Below the pieces are notes generated by a model. It had not been told where the DNA came from, did no database searches, and was given only the letters and a program-made list of their open reading frames with translations. Shown in pieces: positions 19,010-27,110 of a stretch of 64,000 nucleotides of DNA. The translations under genes were made by a program, and so were the position numbers. The number at the start of each line of letters is the position of its first letter. Positions within the stretch are counted from its first letter, which is position 1. The DNA lies in contig CACXCG010000032.1 of NCBI GenBank assembly GCA_902766125.1, positions 1 to 64,000 of the forward strand, written 5' to 3'. The DNA is from an uncultured Spirochaetaceae bacterium (GTDB lineage Bacteria; Spirochaetota; Spirochaetia; Treponematales; Treponemataceae).

Positions 19010-20740
19010 ATGGTGATGAACGGTTCACGCGTAGTGATTGAATGTCTTGTCGAGCAGGGAGTTGATACAGTTTTCGGATATCCGGGAGGAGCCATTCTTA
19101 ACATTTATGATGAGCTGTATAAAAACTCTGACCGCATAAAGCATATCCTTACTGCACACGAACAGGGTGCATCTCATGCTGCAGACGGCTATGCACGTGC
19201 TACCGGCAAAGTAGGTGTTGTATTTGCTACTTCAGGTCCGGGAGCAACCAATCTGGTTACCGGCATTGCAACTGCCTATATGGATTCAAGTCCAGTTGTT
19301 GCCATTACATGCAATGTTCCCACTCCGCTTCTGGGTAAGGACAGCTTTCAGGAAATAGACATTACCGGCGTTACCATGCCCATTACCAAGCATAACTTTA
19401 TGGTTCATTCTATTGATGAACTTGCAACTGTCATTCGCGAAGCCTTTGCAATTGCAAAAAGCGGCCGTCCAGGTCCTGTGCTTATAGACATTCCTAAAGA
19501 AGTTACCGCTGCTCAGATTGATTTTGAACCGCTTGCTTCTGGTGCCGATGCAAAACAGGCAGTTACCTCTGTGCAGACAAGCCTGAACCGCGTTCTTGAA
19601 GCTGCCGTTCCTTCTGATGAAGAAATTGCGGCTGCTGCAAAAATGATTAACGAAGCCGAACGTCCGGTTATCTATGCAGGCGGTGGAATCTGTATCAGTA
19701 ACGCAAGTGAAGAACTGCTTGCCTTTGCAAAAAAAGCAGATATCCCTGTTACTGAAAGTCTTATGGCTCGTGCTGCATTCCCGTCAAGTTCACTGTTGTG
19801 TCTGGGTATGGTTGGTATGCACGGAACAAAAGCAAGTAATATGGCCATTACCGAAAGCGATGTGGTGCTTGCCCTTGGTGCACGTTTTTCTGACCGCGTT
19901 ATTTCAGATGCGTCAAAGTTTGCTCAGAACAGCAAAGTGCTGCATATAGACATTGACCCTGCAGAAATCAACAAGAACATTCCGTCAGCGGGTGCACTGG
20001 TTGGCGACGTTAAGAGTATTCTTTCACGCTTACTGCCGCTCATTCAGGAAAAAAAGCACACCGAATGGCTGAACACTATTGCTGAATGGAAAGCTCAGGT
20101 TCCGCCCAGTTACAATACACCGCGTAAAGACAGCATCAATCCTAAGTTTATCTGTGAGTGCATTCACTCTGTTGCCGGAGACGATGCATTCATTACTACT
20201 GAAGTTGGTGAGCATCAGATGTGGACAGCTCAGTTCTATCCGTTTGAAAAACCGCGTACCTTCGTTACTTCCGGCGGTCTTGGAACAATGGGATTCGGTA
20301 CAGGGGCAGCAATGGGAATACAGTTTGCCCGACCTGATGCACGTGTGGTTCACATTGCTGGAGACGGTTCATTCCGCATGAACTGTAATGAGCTTGCAAC
20401 GATCCAGCATTACAATCTTCCCATCGTAATTGTTGTGATTAATAACGGAACGCTGGGTAATGTGCGCCTGTGGCAGAAACTGTTCTATTCAAAACGCTAC
20501 AGTGCAACAACACTGGATTTTGGCCCTGACTGGGTAAAGCTTGCTGATGCATACGGAATTCAGGGATACCGTGCAGAAAATGAAGCAGAGTTTGAAAAGG
20601 TATTCAAAAAGGCATTTGCTTCCGGAAAACCTGCGGTCATTGATGCAAAGGTTGATATAGACGAACTTGTGTTACCGATGGTTCCTGGAGGAAAACCTAT
20701 TTACAATCAAATCATGAGCGTTTCGGAGCAGTTTGTATGA
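19010..20740 (+). CDS. ilvB: Acetolactate synthase large subunit
   Basis: Product of 576 residues. It condenses pyruvate with pyruvate or 2-oxobutyrate at the head of valine/leucine/isoleucine synthesis. Visible features: the ThDP-activating glutamate in TAHEQGASHAADGYAR (about residue 50), GKVGVVFATSGPGATN, the FAD-domain segment VVLALGARFSDRV and the ThDP/Mg motif GDGSFRMN...NNGTLG (about 450-485). AAGAGG at 18995-19000 supports ATG 19010. No regulatory small subunit (ilvN/ilvH) follows; instead a duplicated copy of its own 3' end and a DtxR-type regulator come next. Its TGA overlaps an ATG (20737). Confidence 0.93.
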   Translation: MVMNGSRVVIECLVEQGVDTVFGYPGGAILNIYDELYKNSDRIKHILTAHEQGASHAADGYARATGKVGVVFATSGPGATNLVTGIATAYMDSSPVVAITCNVPTPLLGKDSFQEIDITGVTMPITKHNFMVHSIDELATVIREAFAIAKSGRPGPVLIDIPKEVTAAQIDFEPLASGADAKQAVTSVQTSLNRVLEAAVPSDEEIAAAAKMINEAERPVIYAGGGICISNASEELLAFAKKADIPVTESLMARAAFPSSSLLCLGMVGMHGTKASNMAITESDVVLALGARFSDRVISDASKFAQNSKVLHIDIDPAEINKNIPSAGALVGDVKSILSRLLPLIQEKKHTEWLNTIAEWKAQVPPSYNTPRKDSINPKFICECIHSVAGDDAFITTEVGEHQMWTAQFYPFEKPRTFVTSGGLGTMGFGTGAAMGIQFARPDARVVHIAGDGSFRMNCNELATIQHYNLPIVIVVINNGTLGNVRLWQKLFYSKRYSATTLDFGPDWVKLADAYGIQGYRAENEAEFEKVFKKAFASGKPAVIDAKVDIDELVLPMVPGGKPIYNQIMSVSEQFV

Positions 20741-20844
20741 GTAGAGAATGTCAGCACAACCGCACGCCCTTGCTACGGTTGTGGGTGCCAGGTGGAAAAC
20801 CGATTTACAATCAGATTATGAGCGTGTCGGAGGCTTTTGTATGA
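20737..20844 (+). pseudogene. Remnant of a second ilvB 3' end (35-codon coupled ORF)
   Basis: Bases 20785-20844 match the last 60 bases of ilvB (20681-20740). The encoded 19 residues differ at one position only (Gln to Ala), while seven of the other differences are silent, so the two copies diverged as functional genes. The 44 bases between them are unrelated and contain an 8-bp inverted repeat (CACAACCG 20755-20762, CGGTTGTG 20776-20783). An ORF of 35 codons runs from ATG 20737 (overlapping the ilvB stop) to TGA 20844 (overlapping the next ATG). It may be translated for coupling, but I read it as a scar of recombination. Confidence 0.7.
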
Positions 20845-21224
20845 AAGATGCAAAAGTAATTCATGAGTCAGGCGAAGATTACATTGAAGCAGTCCTGATG
20901 CTGCAGCGTGAAAACGGAGAAGCCCGCTCTGTTGACGTTGCAAAAAAACTGGGTGTTTCAAAACCAAGTGTCAGCCGCGCCATGAGCATTCTTTCTGACT
21001 CAGGATATATTATCATGAGTGAGACGGGAGCACTTGAACTTACGGCTAAAGGCAAAAAACATGCACAGGAAGTGTACGAACGCCACCTTTTGCTGACTCA
21101 GTTTCTTATAAAGATAACCGGTGTTTCTGAAACAAAGGCAGAAGAAACCGCATGCCGTATTGAGCATGATATAGACGAAGAAATTACAAAAGGCATTCAG
21201 AAATGGATGCGGGAAAACGCATAA
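20841..21224 (+). CDS. DtxR/IdeR-family metal-dependent transcriptional regulator
   Basis: Product of 127 residues: an N-terminal winged helix (SVDVAKKLGVSKPSVSRAMSILSDSGYI, about 30-57) and a dimerisation/metal domain with no SH3-like third domain. Metal ligands can be matched to family positions: D13 and E16 (EDYIE), H82 (YERHLLL) and C105/E108/H109 (ACRIEHD). The CRxEH pattern is that of iron-sensing DtxR rather than MntR, whose equivalent of the Cys is a Glu. Start ATG 20841 has GGAGG at 20829-20833, supplied by the duplicated ilvB tail. It sits between ilvB and argH with overlaps on both sides. Confidence 0.85.
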   Translation: MKDAKVIHESGEDYIEAVLMLQRENGEARSVDVAKKLGVSKPSVSRAMSILSDSGYIIMSETGALELTAKGKKHAQEVYERHLLLTQFLIKITGVSETKAEETACRIEHDIDEEITKGIQKWMRENA

Positions 21225-22636
21225 TGCACGGAACAATGACAGATGACAACCACAAGGCTTTGTGGAGCGGTCGGTTTGCAGACGGCCCTGATGCTGCTGC
21301 AGTAGAATTTGAAACTTCCATCTTTGTAGATGAGCGCATGGCTCTTGATGATATTGCCGGCTCTATTGCTCATGCTACGATGCTTGGCGAACAGAAAATT
21401 ATTCCTAAAGCAGACGCTGTAAAAATTGTTACTGGACTTAAGCAGATTCAGAAAGACTTACAGAGCGGAAAGCTGACTGTAGACTACAGTGCAGAAGACA
21501 TTCATTCGTTTATTGAAGCAACCCTTACTGACCGTATTGGGGAAGCAGGAAAAAAACTGCACACAGGACGCAGCCGCAATGATCAGATTGCACTTGATGA
21601 GCGTCTGTACCTTCGCCGCATGATTCCTGTCCTTCAGCAGAAAATTATAACTACAATTGAAGCGTTGTGTGCCATTGCTCAGAAACATACGGACACGCTG
21701 CTTACCGGATACACACACATGCAGCATGCTCAGCCGGGAACCCTTGCACAGCATCTTCTGGCGTGGGCCTTTATGCTTAAGCGTGACTGGGACCGGTTTA
21801 ACTCAAGTCTTGACCGTATAGCGCTTTCTCCGTTGGGAAGTGGTGCCCTGCAGGGAAGTACGCTTCCGTTAAGCCGTGAGTCGGTTGCCTCTCAGCTGGG
21901 ATTTAAAGGGGTAACGGAAAACTCGCTTGATTCAGTTTCTGACCGTGACTACTGCATTGAGTTTACCTTTGACTGTGCCATGCTGCAGCAGCACCTGAGC
22001 CGCATGTGCGAAGAAATTGTGCTGTGGTCTACAACAGAATTTGGTTTTGTTGAACTGAGTGAAAAATGGTCTACCGGTTCTTCCATCATGCCGCAGAAAA
22101 AAAATCCTGACTTTGCAGAACTGATTCGCGGTCGCACCGGAAAAGTGTATGGCGATGTTATTAACCTTCTGACTATGGTAAAGGGACTTCCGCTTGCCTA
22201 TGACCGTGACCTGCAGGAAGACAAGGCACCGCTGTTTGACGCACTGGATACGGTTGATGCAAACCTTACGGTGTTTACGGCAATGGTTTCAAGTGCAAAC
22301 TGGAATGCAGACCGTATGGCAAAAAGCTGCGAGGGTGGCTTTGCAAATGCTACCGATGTTGCAGAATATCTGGTGCGTAAGGGCATGCCGTTCCGTACTG
22401 CTCATTCGGTTGCAGCAAGTGCTGTGCGTAAGGCAATAGATGCAGGTCTTACCCGCATAGAAGATCTTTCGCTTAATGAACTTGAGGACTGTTCTTCTCT
22501 GATAGAAGAAGATATTTATGACCTTATTACACCGGAAAAATGTGTGGACTCACGCAGAACGACCGGTGCTCCGTCTGCAAAGTCTACAAAAACTCAGCTA
22601 AAACAGCTTTTGTCTTTCTGTAAGAAAAACAGATAG
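21224..22636 (+). CDS. argH: Argininosuccinate lyase
   Basis: Product of 470 residues. It splits argininosuccinate into arginine and fumarate. The fumarase-superfamily signature GSSIMPQKKNPDFAELIRG (about 290-310), SRNDQIALDERLY and TGYTHMQHAQPGTLAQHLL are all present. The ATG at 21224 overlaps the stop of the regulator (TAATG); ATG 21236 is an alternative. No other arginine genes are in the window, so its place in an ilvB-regulator operon is not a pathway cluster. Confidence 0.93.
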   Translation: MHGTMTDDNHKALWSGRFADGPDAAAVEFETSIFVDERMALDDIAGSIAHATMLGEQKIIPKADAVKIVTGLKQIQKDLQSGKLTVDYSAEDIHSFIEATLTDRIGEAGKKLHTGRSRNDQIALDERLYLRRMIPVLQQKIITTIEALCAIAQKHTDTLLTGYTHMQHAQPGTLAQHLLAWAFMLKRDWDRFNSSLDRIALSPLGSGALQGSTLPLSRESVASQLGFKGVTENSLDSVSDRDYCIEFTFDCAMLQQHLSRMCEEIVLWSTTEFGFVELSEKWSTGSSIMPQKKNPDFAELIRGRTGKVYGDVINLLTMVKGLPLAYDRDLQEDKAPLFDALDTVDANLTVFTAMVSSANWNADRMAKSCEGGFANATDVAEYLVRKGMPFRTAHSVAASAVRKAIDAGLTRIEDLSLNELEDCSSLIEEDIYDLITPEKCVDSRRTTGAPSAKSTKTQLKQLLSFCKKNR

Positions 22637-22654
22637 CGGTAATACAGACGGCGT

Positions 22655-23068
22655 TTATTGACGGGCCAGCTGTACTGTTTCTCCGTATTGGTTGATATGG
22701 GGAGACAGCATGCCGTTAGAAATAGTCATCTCCTCTTCAGCGTCGGGTTCCCATGTTATAACGATGGTACCGTTCTGCGCAGCATTTCCGGTATAGGTAA
22801 AGGAATCGCCGCTAGAAGACGGATCAGAAGTTGAACCGATAATGACGGTCTCCTGATATACTGTGCCGGTTCCGTCTGAATAGAAGGTGTAGGTAAGCGT
22901 GTATTCAATGTTTCCTTCTTCATTTAAACGACCGGTTGAGGAATCTGTTATGAATGTTCCAGAATAAACTGCGGTTGTTGTTCTCTGATTTCCGTTATCA
23001 CATGAAGTAAAGGCTAAGGCTGTAAAAAGCAGTGCACATACAGAAATAAGCTTAAGTGCGTGTTTCAT
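22655..23068 (-). CDS. Small secreted lipoprotein, function unknown
   Basis: Product of 137 residues with a lipoprotein signal peptide ending in the lipobox LAFTSC (Cys about residue 23), followed by a polar linker and a Thr/Ser/Gly-rich beta-strand body (YTLTYTFYSDGTGTVYQ; GTIVITWEPDAEEEM). The pattern resembles small lipocalin-like or META-like spirochaetal lipoproteins, but I do not recognise a named family. AGGAG precedes the ATG. It diverges from the rpsP operon and converges on argH. Confidence 0.7.
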   Translation of the reverse strand: MKHALKLISVCALLFTALAFTSCDNGNQRTTTAVYSGTFITDSSTGRLNEEGNIEYTLTYTFYSDGTGTVYQETVIIGSTSDPSSSGDSFTYTGNAAQNGTIVITWEPDAEEEMTISNGMLSPHINQYGETVQLARQ

Positions 23069-23137
23069 AGGTCTTCTCCTGATTGTTTAATTTTTGCAGT
23101 CAGCGGGCAATACTGAGCGTTACCCTGCTGCATAATA

Positions 23138-23167
23138 ATTGTAATCCCCATAAAAAAGCTGTGCCAA
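23138..23167 (-). promoter_or_regulatory. Predicted promoter of the small lipoprotein gene
   Basis: Minus strand TTGGCA (23167-23162), 18-base spacer, TACAAT (23143-23138). Predicted start near 23131 leaves a leader of about 60 bases before the ATG at 23068. Confidence 0.45.
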
Positions 23168-23183
23168 CTGTTTTGTAACGATA

Positions 23184-23212
23184 TTGACCAAAAGTATTGA
23201 AAGTGATAGTAT
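23184..23212 (+). promoter_or_regulatory. Predicted promoter of the rpsP-rplS operon, overlapped by a palindrome
   Basis: TTGACC (23184-23189), 17-base spacer, TAGTAT (23207-23212); predicted start near 23219. A perfect 7-bp inverted repeat AGTATGG-TTGT-CCATACT (23208-23225) covers the -10 and the start point, the position of a repressor site. The leader would be about 120 bases. Confidence 0.5.
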
Positions 23213-23292
23213 GGTTGTCCATACTGTATACTTGGGTCGTACTGGGTGCGTCGCATTTTAGTATAGCCTGCGTACAGTAAAAATATGTATCT

Positions 23293-23322
23293 TAGCTCTT
23301 GAACCCGTTCGCAAGAGAGCTA
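23293..23322 (+). promoter_or_regulatory. Leader hairpin directly upstream of the rpsP ribosome site
   Basis: TAGCTCTTG (23293-23301) can pair with CAAGAGAGCTA (23312-23322) apart from a two-base bulge; the loop has 10 bases. The GGAGG site starts four bases later (23326-23330). This could be a translational control element of the ribosomal-protein operon. No function is shown. Confidence 0.35.
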
Positions 23323-23338
23323 TATGGAGGACAAACAA

Positions 23339-23605
23339 GTGGTAAAGATCAGACTTAAGAAGTTTGGTACTAAGAAGCGTCCCTACTACAGAATCGTAGT
23401 TCAGGATGTCCGCAAGCCCCGTGATGGAGCTACTGTGGAAGAAATCGGCTTCTATCATCCGATTGACACGGAGGATAAACAGATTTCCTTCAAAGAAGAC
23501 CGCGCAAAGTACTGGCTCAGCGTTGGCGCACAGCCTACACCGATCGTAAAGAAGATTTTCAATACGAAAGGACTGTCAGTAAAAGGCGAATCGCTTAACA
23601 AGTAA
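23339..23605 (+). CDS. rpsP: 30S ribosomal protein S16
   Basis: Product of 88 residues beginning MVKIRLKKFGTKKRPYYRIVV, the canonical S16 N-terminus, with the usual DPxxx-like segment replaced by HPIDTEDKQISF and the motif YWLSVGAQPT. The GTG at 23339 is chosen over the in-frame ATG at 23324 because it gives the normal N-terminus and has GGAGG at 23326-23330 eight bases upstream. First gene of rpsP-khpA-rimM-trmD-rplS, a widely conserved ribosome/tRNA maturation operon. Confidence 0.95.
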   Translation: MVKIRLKKFGTKKRPYYRIVVQDVRKPRDGATVEEIGFYHPIDTEDKQISFKEDRAKYWLSVGAQPTPIVKKIFNTKGLSVKGESLNK

Positions 23606-23625
23606 GTTCGGCAAGGAGCAAGGGT

Positions 23626-23859
23626 ATGGAAAAAGACCTGATTGAATACATCGCAAAATCACTGGTCGATGACCCCAATGCAGTCTCTGTAACCGAAACC
23701 GAAGGTGAACGTGGCCCTGTATTGCAGCTGCGCGTTTCTCCGGGCGATATTGGCAAAGTTATTGGCAAATACGGTCGCATCGCAAAAGCCTTGCGCACGG
23801 TACTGAGCGCTTCTGCCAACAAAGACGGAAAGCGGTACAGTCTTGATATTTTAGACTGA
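23626..23859 (+). CDS. khpA: KH-domain RNA-binding protein KhpA (YlqC)
   Basis: Product of 77 residues, a single KH domain with the GxxG loop in GKVIGKYGRIAKALRTVL (about 45-62). Its place between rpsP and rimM is the conserved position of YlqC/KhpA. In Firmicutes KhpA pairs with KhpB/Jag and binds many RNAs; no partner is in this window. A GGAGC site (23614-23618) precedes the ATG. Confidence 0.93.
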   Translation: MEKDLIEYIAKSLVDDPNAVSVTETEGERGPVLQLRVSPGDIGKVIGKYGRIAKALRTVLSASANKDGKRYSLDILD

Positions 23860-23868
23860 CGGTGACCA

Positions 23869-24459
23869 ATGACGCAGAATTTTGTTGTAGGGATTATCCG
23901 TGGCACTCATGGTGTAACGGGTGAGTTCAAAGTTGAAAGCACTTCCGGCGAGTACGATCATTTTTCGCGTATGCAAGAAGTGACTTTGTCAGACGGAACG
24001 GTATCAAAGCTTTTCAAAGTGGAATACACTAAAGAAACTTCCGCAACGCTGTACATGAAATTAGCGGGAATAAATACCCCTGAAGAAGCTGCAAGATTCA
24101 ACAGGTGGCAGATCGTAGTTCCACGCAAAAACGCACGTCCCTTGCAGAAGGGCGAGTGGTATATCGAGGACCTGAAGGGTTGCTTGGTATGGTATAAGGA
24201 AACGGCGGGTAGTACCGCACCGGTCACGGATTCTGATGAGTGCGTGATTGGAACAGTCACAGACGTAACGGAAGGCGGATCAGGTTATCTCGTTGAGATT
24301 TTGCTGTCCGAGGGTTGCAGTCTGCTTGCTGATAACATCAAGTTTACCAAGAGCGGAAAAATCCGTTCAGTTTATGTTCCCTTCAAGGAGCAGTTTATTG
24401 GTCAGGTTGATGTAGAAAACAAACGGATGCAGCTGATGCACCTCTGGATTCTGGAGTAA
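23869..24459 (+). CDS. rimM: 16S rRNA processing protein RimM
   Basis: Product of 196 residues. N-terminal RimM domain begins NFVVGIIRGTHGVTGEFKV; the PRC-barrel half starts at about residue 95 with WYIEDLKGC, VIGTVTDVTEGGSGYLVEI and ends with VPFKEQFIGQVDVENKRMQL. It assists 30S head assembly with S19. A Thr/Asp-rich insert (ETAGSTAPVTDSDE, about 115-128) makes it longer than typical (~170). Four bases separate it from trmD. Confidence 0.93.
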   Translation: MTQNFVVGIIRGTHGVTGEFKVESTSGEYDHFSRMQEVTLSDGTVSKLFKVEYTKETSATLYMKLAGINTPEEAARFNRWQIVVPRKNARPLQKGEWYIEDLKGCLVWYKETAGSTAPVTDSDECVIGTVTDVTEGGSGYLVEILLSEGCSLLADNIKFTKSGKIRSVYVPFKEQFIGQVDVENKRMQLMHLWILE

Positions 24460-24463
24460 GTCC

Positions 24464-25264
24464 ATGAAATTTACTGTGCTGACCTTGTTTCCCGAAATTC
24501 CGCGTGCCTTTTTTGAAACTTCGATCATGGCAAAGGCGGTAGAGCGGGGAATTATTGCCTACGATTTGGTGAATGTCAGGGATTTTGCCTATGACAAGCA
24601 CAAGACTTGTGACGACGCAACCTATGGCGGGGGAGCCGGACAGTTACTGTTACCGGAACCTCTTGGACGTGCACTTGACAGTGTAGAGGCGTACAAAAAG
24701 CATGTGATTTATGTCACTCCGAGCGGTGTACCCTTTACTCAGAAAAAAGCGCAGTCGTTAAGCCAGAAGGACGAACTTGTATTTATCTGCGGAAGATACG
24801 AAGGTATTGACCAGCGGATTATTGATCTGTATGTGGATGAAGAAATCTCTATTGGAGATTACGTCATGTCATCCGGCGAAGTTGCTGCTACTGTCATCAT
24901 AGACAGTGTGTATCGGCTTGTAGAGGATGTAATCACATCGGAATCACTTGACGAGGAAAGTTTTTCAGGCGGACTTTTGGAATATCCCCAGTATACAAGG
25001 CCAAATGTGTACAAGGGTCTGGAAGTACCGGAAGTTCTTACCGGTGGCAACCATGAACAAATCCGAAAGTGGCGTCTTAAAAAGAGCCTGCAGAAGACTC
25101 TGCTGAACCGGCCCGAGCTGATTCAACAGGCACGTTTGACGGGTACTCTTTCTGAAGAAGCACAAAAGATGATCGAAGAACTTGCGGAACATGCAGACTA
25201 CAAAAATGACCGCAAGCAGCGCAAAAAGCTTCGTTCCATTCAGGAAAAGCTCAAGCGCCAATAA
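24464..25264 (+). CDS. trmD: tRNA (guanine-N1)-methyltransferase
   Basis: Product of 266 residues. It methylates G37 of tRNAs and prevents frameshifting. The SPOUT knot is evident: [45 protein letters not shown] and YPQYTRP. The N-terminus [13 protein letters not shown] and the [10 protein letters not shown] motif are canonical. The lysine-rich C-terminus (about 235-266) extends past the usual end. Part of the rpsP operon, 13 bases before rplS. Confidence 0.95.
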   Translation: MKFTVLTLFPEIPRAFFETSIMAKAVERGIIAYDLVNVRDFAYDKHKTCDDATYGGGAGQLLLPEPLGRALDSVEAYKKHVIYVTPSGVPFTQKKAQSLSQKDELVFICGRYEGIDQRIIDLYVDEEISIGDYVMSSGEVAATVIIDSVYRLVEDVITSESLDEESFSGGLLEYPQYTRPNVYKGLEVPEVLTGGNHEQIRKWRLKKSLQKTLLNRPELIQQARLTGTLSEEAQKMIEELAEHADYKNDRKQRKKLRSIQEKLKRQ

Positions 25265-25277
25265 ATGGAGAAAAACT

Positions 25278-25721
25278 ATGGATCTGATTAAGACTATTGA
25301 AGAACAGCAGAAACGTCCCGGAACAGGTGCGTTTTCAGTCGGAGATACTGTCCGCGTTCACTTCGAAATCGTAGAAGGAAAGACAAAGCGCGTTCAGGTT
25401 TTTGAAGGACTGGTGTTGTGCTTTAAGAATGCAGGTGTACGCCGCACATTCACAGTACGCAAGATCAGCTACGGTGTTGGTGTTGAACGTGTATTCCCGG
25501 TTAACAGCCCCCGCATTGTAAAGGTAGAGGTTGTTCGCCCCGGTAAAGTTCGCCGTGCAAAGATTTACTATGTACGCGAAAAGATCGGTAAGGATGCAAA
25601 AATCAAAGAACTTATCGGTTCTAAGGCTCGTGCACATATTGCAGCAGCAAACGAAGCAGCAGAAAAATCATCTGCAGCTCACGCAGCTGACACACAGAAG
25701 ACTGCAGAAGCTGCAAAATAA
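25278..25721 (+). CDS. rplS: 50S ribosomal protein L19
   Basis: Product of 147 residues. Residues 1-115 are canonical L19 ([66 protein letters not shown]). The C-terminus carries an Ala-rich, Lys/Glu-dotted tail of about 30 residues absent from E. coli L19, perhaps a disordered extension. ATG 25278 has a GGAG site. Last gene of the operon, followed by a terminator. Confidence 0.95.
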   Translation: MDLIKTIEEQQKRPGTGAFSVGDTVRVHFEIVEGKTKRVQVFEGLVLCFKNAGVRRTFTVRKISYGVGVERVFPVNSPRIVKVEVVRPGKVRRAKIYYVREKIGKDAKIKELIGSKARAHIAAANEAAEKSSAAHAADTQKTAEAAK

Positions 25722-25734
25722 GCTTTTGTAGCGC

Positions 25735-25774
25735 AAAGGTTGCCTGAGGTTTCTTGGGCAGCCTTTTTTGTTTT
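25735..25774 (+). terminator. Rho-independent terminator after rplS
   Basis: AAAGGTTGCC (25735-25744) pairs with GGCAGCCTTT (25757-25766) with one G-U pair, a 12-base loop, and continues into a T-rich tail (to 25774). It ends the rpsP-rplS operon 14 bases after the rplS stop. Confidence 0.85.
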
Positions 25775-25793
25775 AAATCAAGATGTAGCGTTT

Positions 25794-26849
25794 ATGCAGC
25801 AAATCCCCGTTCAGTTTATTCAGACACAGAACATTCCGTCGCTCTTGCAGCAGTCAAGCTTAAAAAGCGGAGTCAATGTGTTTGTGCGGGTACTGCAGAA
25901 TAACGGTAACGGTTCATACCTGGTCTCTTTTGCAGGTAACCGGTTTGAAGTTCACAGTGAGCGCACGCTGGAAGCAGGACAGTCTTTTCCTGCGCTCTTA
26001 AAAGTAGAAGGACAGCACCTTTTGGTAATACCGCAGCAGACAGAAAGTTCAGGAGTGGTGCAGAATACCGTGTACTCTCAGCTTATGGCCATGGGACTTC
26101 CTGCATCAGAAGTAACGGTTTTTTTAGTGCAGTTTTTTCAGCAGACAGGCCTTCGCATAGATACAACGCTCATGAACAAAGCCCTGCAGCTTGCACAGCG
26201 GTTTCCCGGAAAAGAAAAAGAGGCCGCAGAAGCAGCAGTTATGCTTAAGTCAAACGGCATAGAGCCCACAGAAGATGCCATTCGTTCCCTTTTGGCGTCA
26301 CTTACGGCTCAGACAAATACCGAAAATCAGCAAAATCCTTCAAATAAAGAAAACAATACCGATTCACAGAAATCTGACAGAATAGATTCCGCAGAAAAAG
26401 ATGATTTTTTGCACAAACTGTATGCAGAGGGGGCAGCAGGTAACGGAAATGAAGGTCTTCTTGCCTTTATGAATCATCTTGCAGTTTCTGACCACCACTG
26501 GCTTTTTTTACCGGTCGAATGGAACGGTCTGGATTGTCCCTGTACGGGTACCTTACGGCTTCTTTTAGATACACAGGAGCAGACGGTCCTTCGTATGGTA
26601 AGTGACATTAAAACCCTTGCCTGTAAGTATTTTTTTGTGCTATATTATGAGGCAGGAACTTTGAGTAAGGTAACGTTTTGTACGGAACCTCCGCTTTCAG
26701 ACGCTGATACGGCGGTGAATGCGGTAAAACGTTCGTTTATGCAGTCGGAGCAGTTTATGTCAGTTCCGGTTGTATACGATGAGCATGCAGTGCTTGACGG
26801 TGCGTTTACAACACGCCAGGAGCCTGTGTCGTTTGCTCAGGAGCGGTAG
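25794..26849 (+). CDS. FliK/YlqG-like protein (flagellar hook-length control related)
   Basis: Product of 351 residues. An N-terminal small beta domain (SGVNVFVRVLQNNGNGSYLVSFAGNRFEV), a helical middle with an Asn/Gln/Ser-rich linker (about 185-220), and a C-terminal domain (LFLPVEWNGLDCPCTGTLRLLLD...) that resembles the FliK C-domain. In Bacillus the same trio order (rplS region, YlqG, YlqH) is seen, and here too an FlhB-like protein follows. Function inferred from context. ATG 25794 lies 20 bases after the terminator; I find neither a clear promoter nor a strong ribosome site, so the start is uncertain. Confidence 0.6.
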   Translation: MQQIPVQFIQTQNIPSLLQQSSLKSGVNVFVRVLQNNGNGSYLVSFAGNRFEVHSERTLEAGQSFPALLKVEGQHLLVIPQQTESSGVVQNTVYSQLMAMGLPASEVTVFLVQFFQQTGLRIDTTLMNKALQLAQRFPGKEKEAAEAAVMLKSNGIEPTEDAIRSLLASLTAQTNTENQQNPSNKENNTDSQKSDRIDSAEKDDFLHKLYAEGAAGNGNEGLLAFMNHLAVSDHHWLFLPVEWNGLDCPCTGTLRLLLDTQEQTVLRMVSDIKTLACKYFFVLYYEAGTLSKVTFCTEPPLSDADTAVNAVKRSFMQSEQFMSVPVVYDEHAVLDGAFTTRQEPVSFAQER

Positions 26850-26852
26850 CAG

Positions 26853-27110
26853 ATGGACAGTGCAGTTGCCTTACGGTACCCGAAAGATAAAGAAGCTCCG
26901 GTAATTGCGGCAAAAGAAACCGGGTATCTTGCGCGCCGTATGGTACAGATTGCACAGGAGAACAACATTCCCGTTGTACAGGATCAAATGCTGGAAAGTG
27001 TGCTTTCGGTACAGGAAATAGGCCAGTGTATTCCAGAGCACACCTGGTATGCGGTAGCTGCAATTTTTGCGTCTATAGCGCGTATGGAAAAGGATAGAGG
27101 TAAAGTATGA
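26853..27110 (+). CDS. Stand-alone FlhB C-terminal-domain protein (FlhX/YlqH type)
   Basis: Product of 85 residues matching only the cytoplasmic domain of the flagellar export switch protein FlhB: AVALRYPKDKEAPVIAAKETGYLARRMVQIA, NNIPVVQDQMLESVL and QEIGQCIPEHTWYAVAAIFA. It begins where FlhB would continue after its NPTH self-cleavage site, so it resembles the cleaved C-terminal fragment. It follows the FliK-like gene by three bases; FliK and FlhB C-domain interact in flagellar systems. Its stop overlaps the next ATG (ATGA). Confidence 0.8.
   Translation: MDSAVALRYPKDKEAPVIAAKETGYLARRMVQIAQENNIPVVQDQMLESVLSVQEIGQCIPEHTWYAVAAIFASIARMEKDRGKV

Noticed and set aside
23065-23256. 63-codon minus-strand ORF upstream of the small lipoprotein gene
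   Set aside because: It covers the divergent promoters of the lipoprotein gene and rpsP and has no conserved features.
23324-23341. ATG 23324 as the rpsP start
   Set aside because: It would overlap the GGAGG site and add five residues not found in S16; the GTG at 23339 has correct spacing and the canonical N-terminus.
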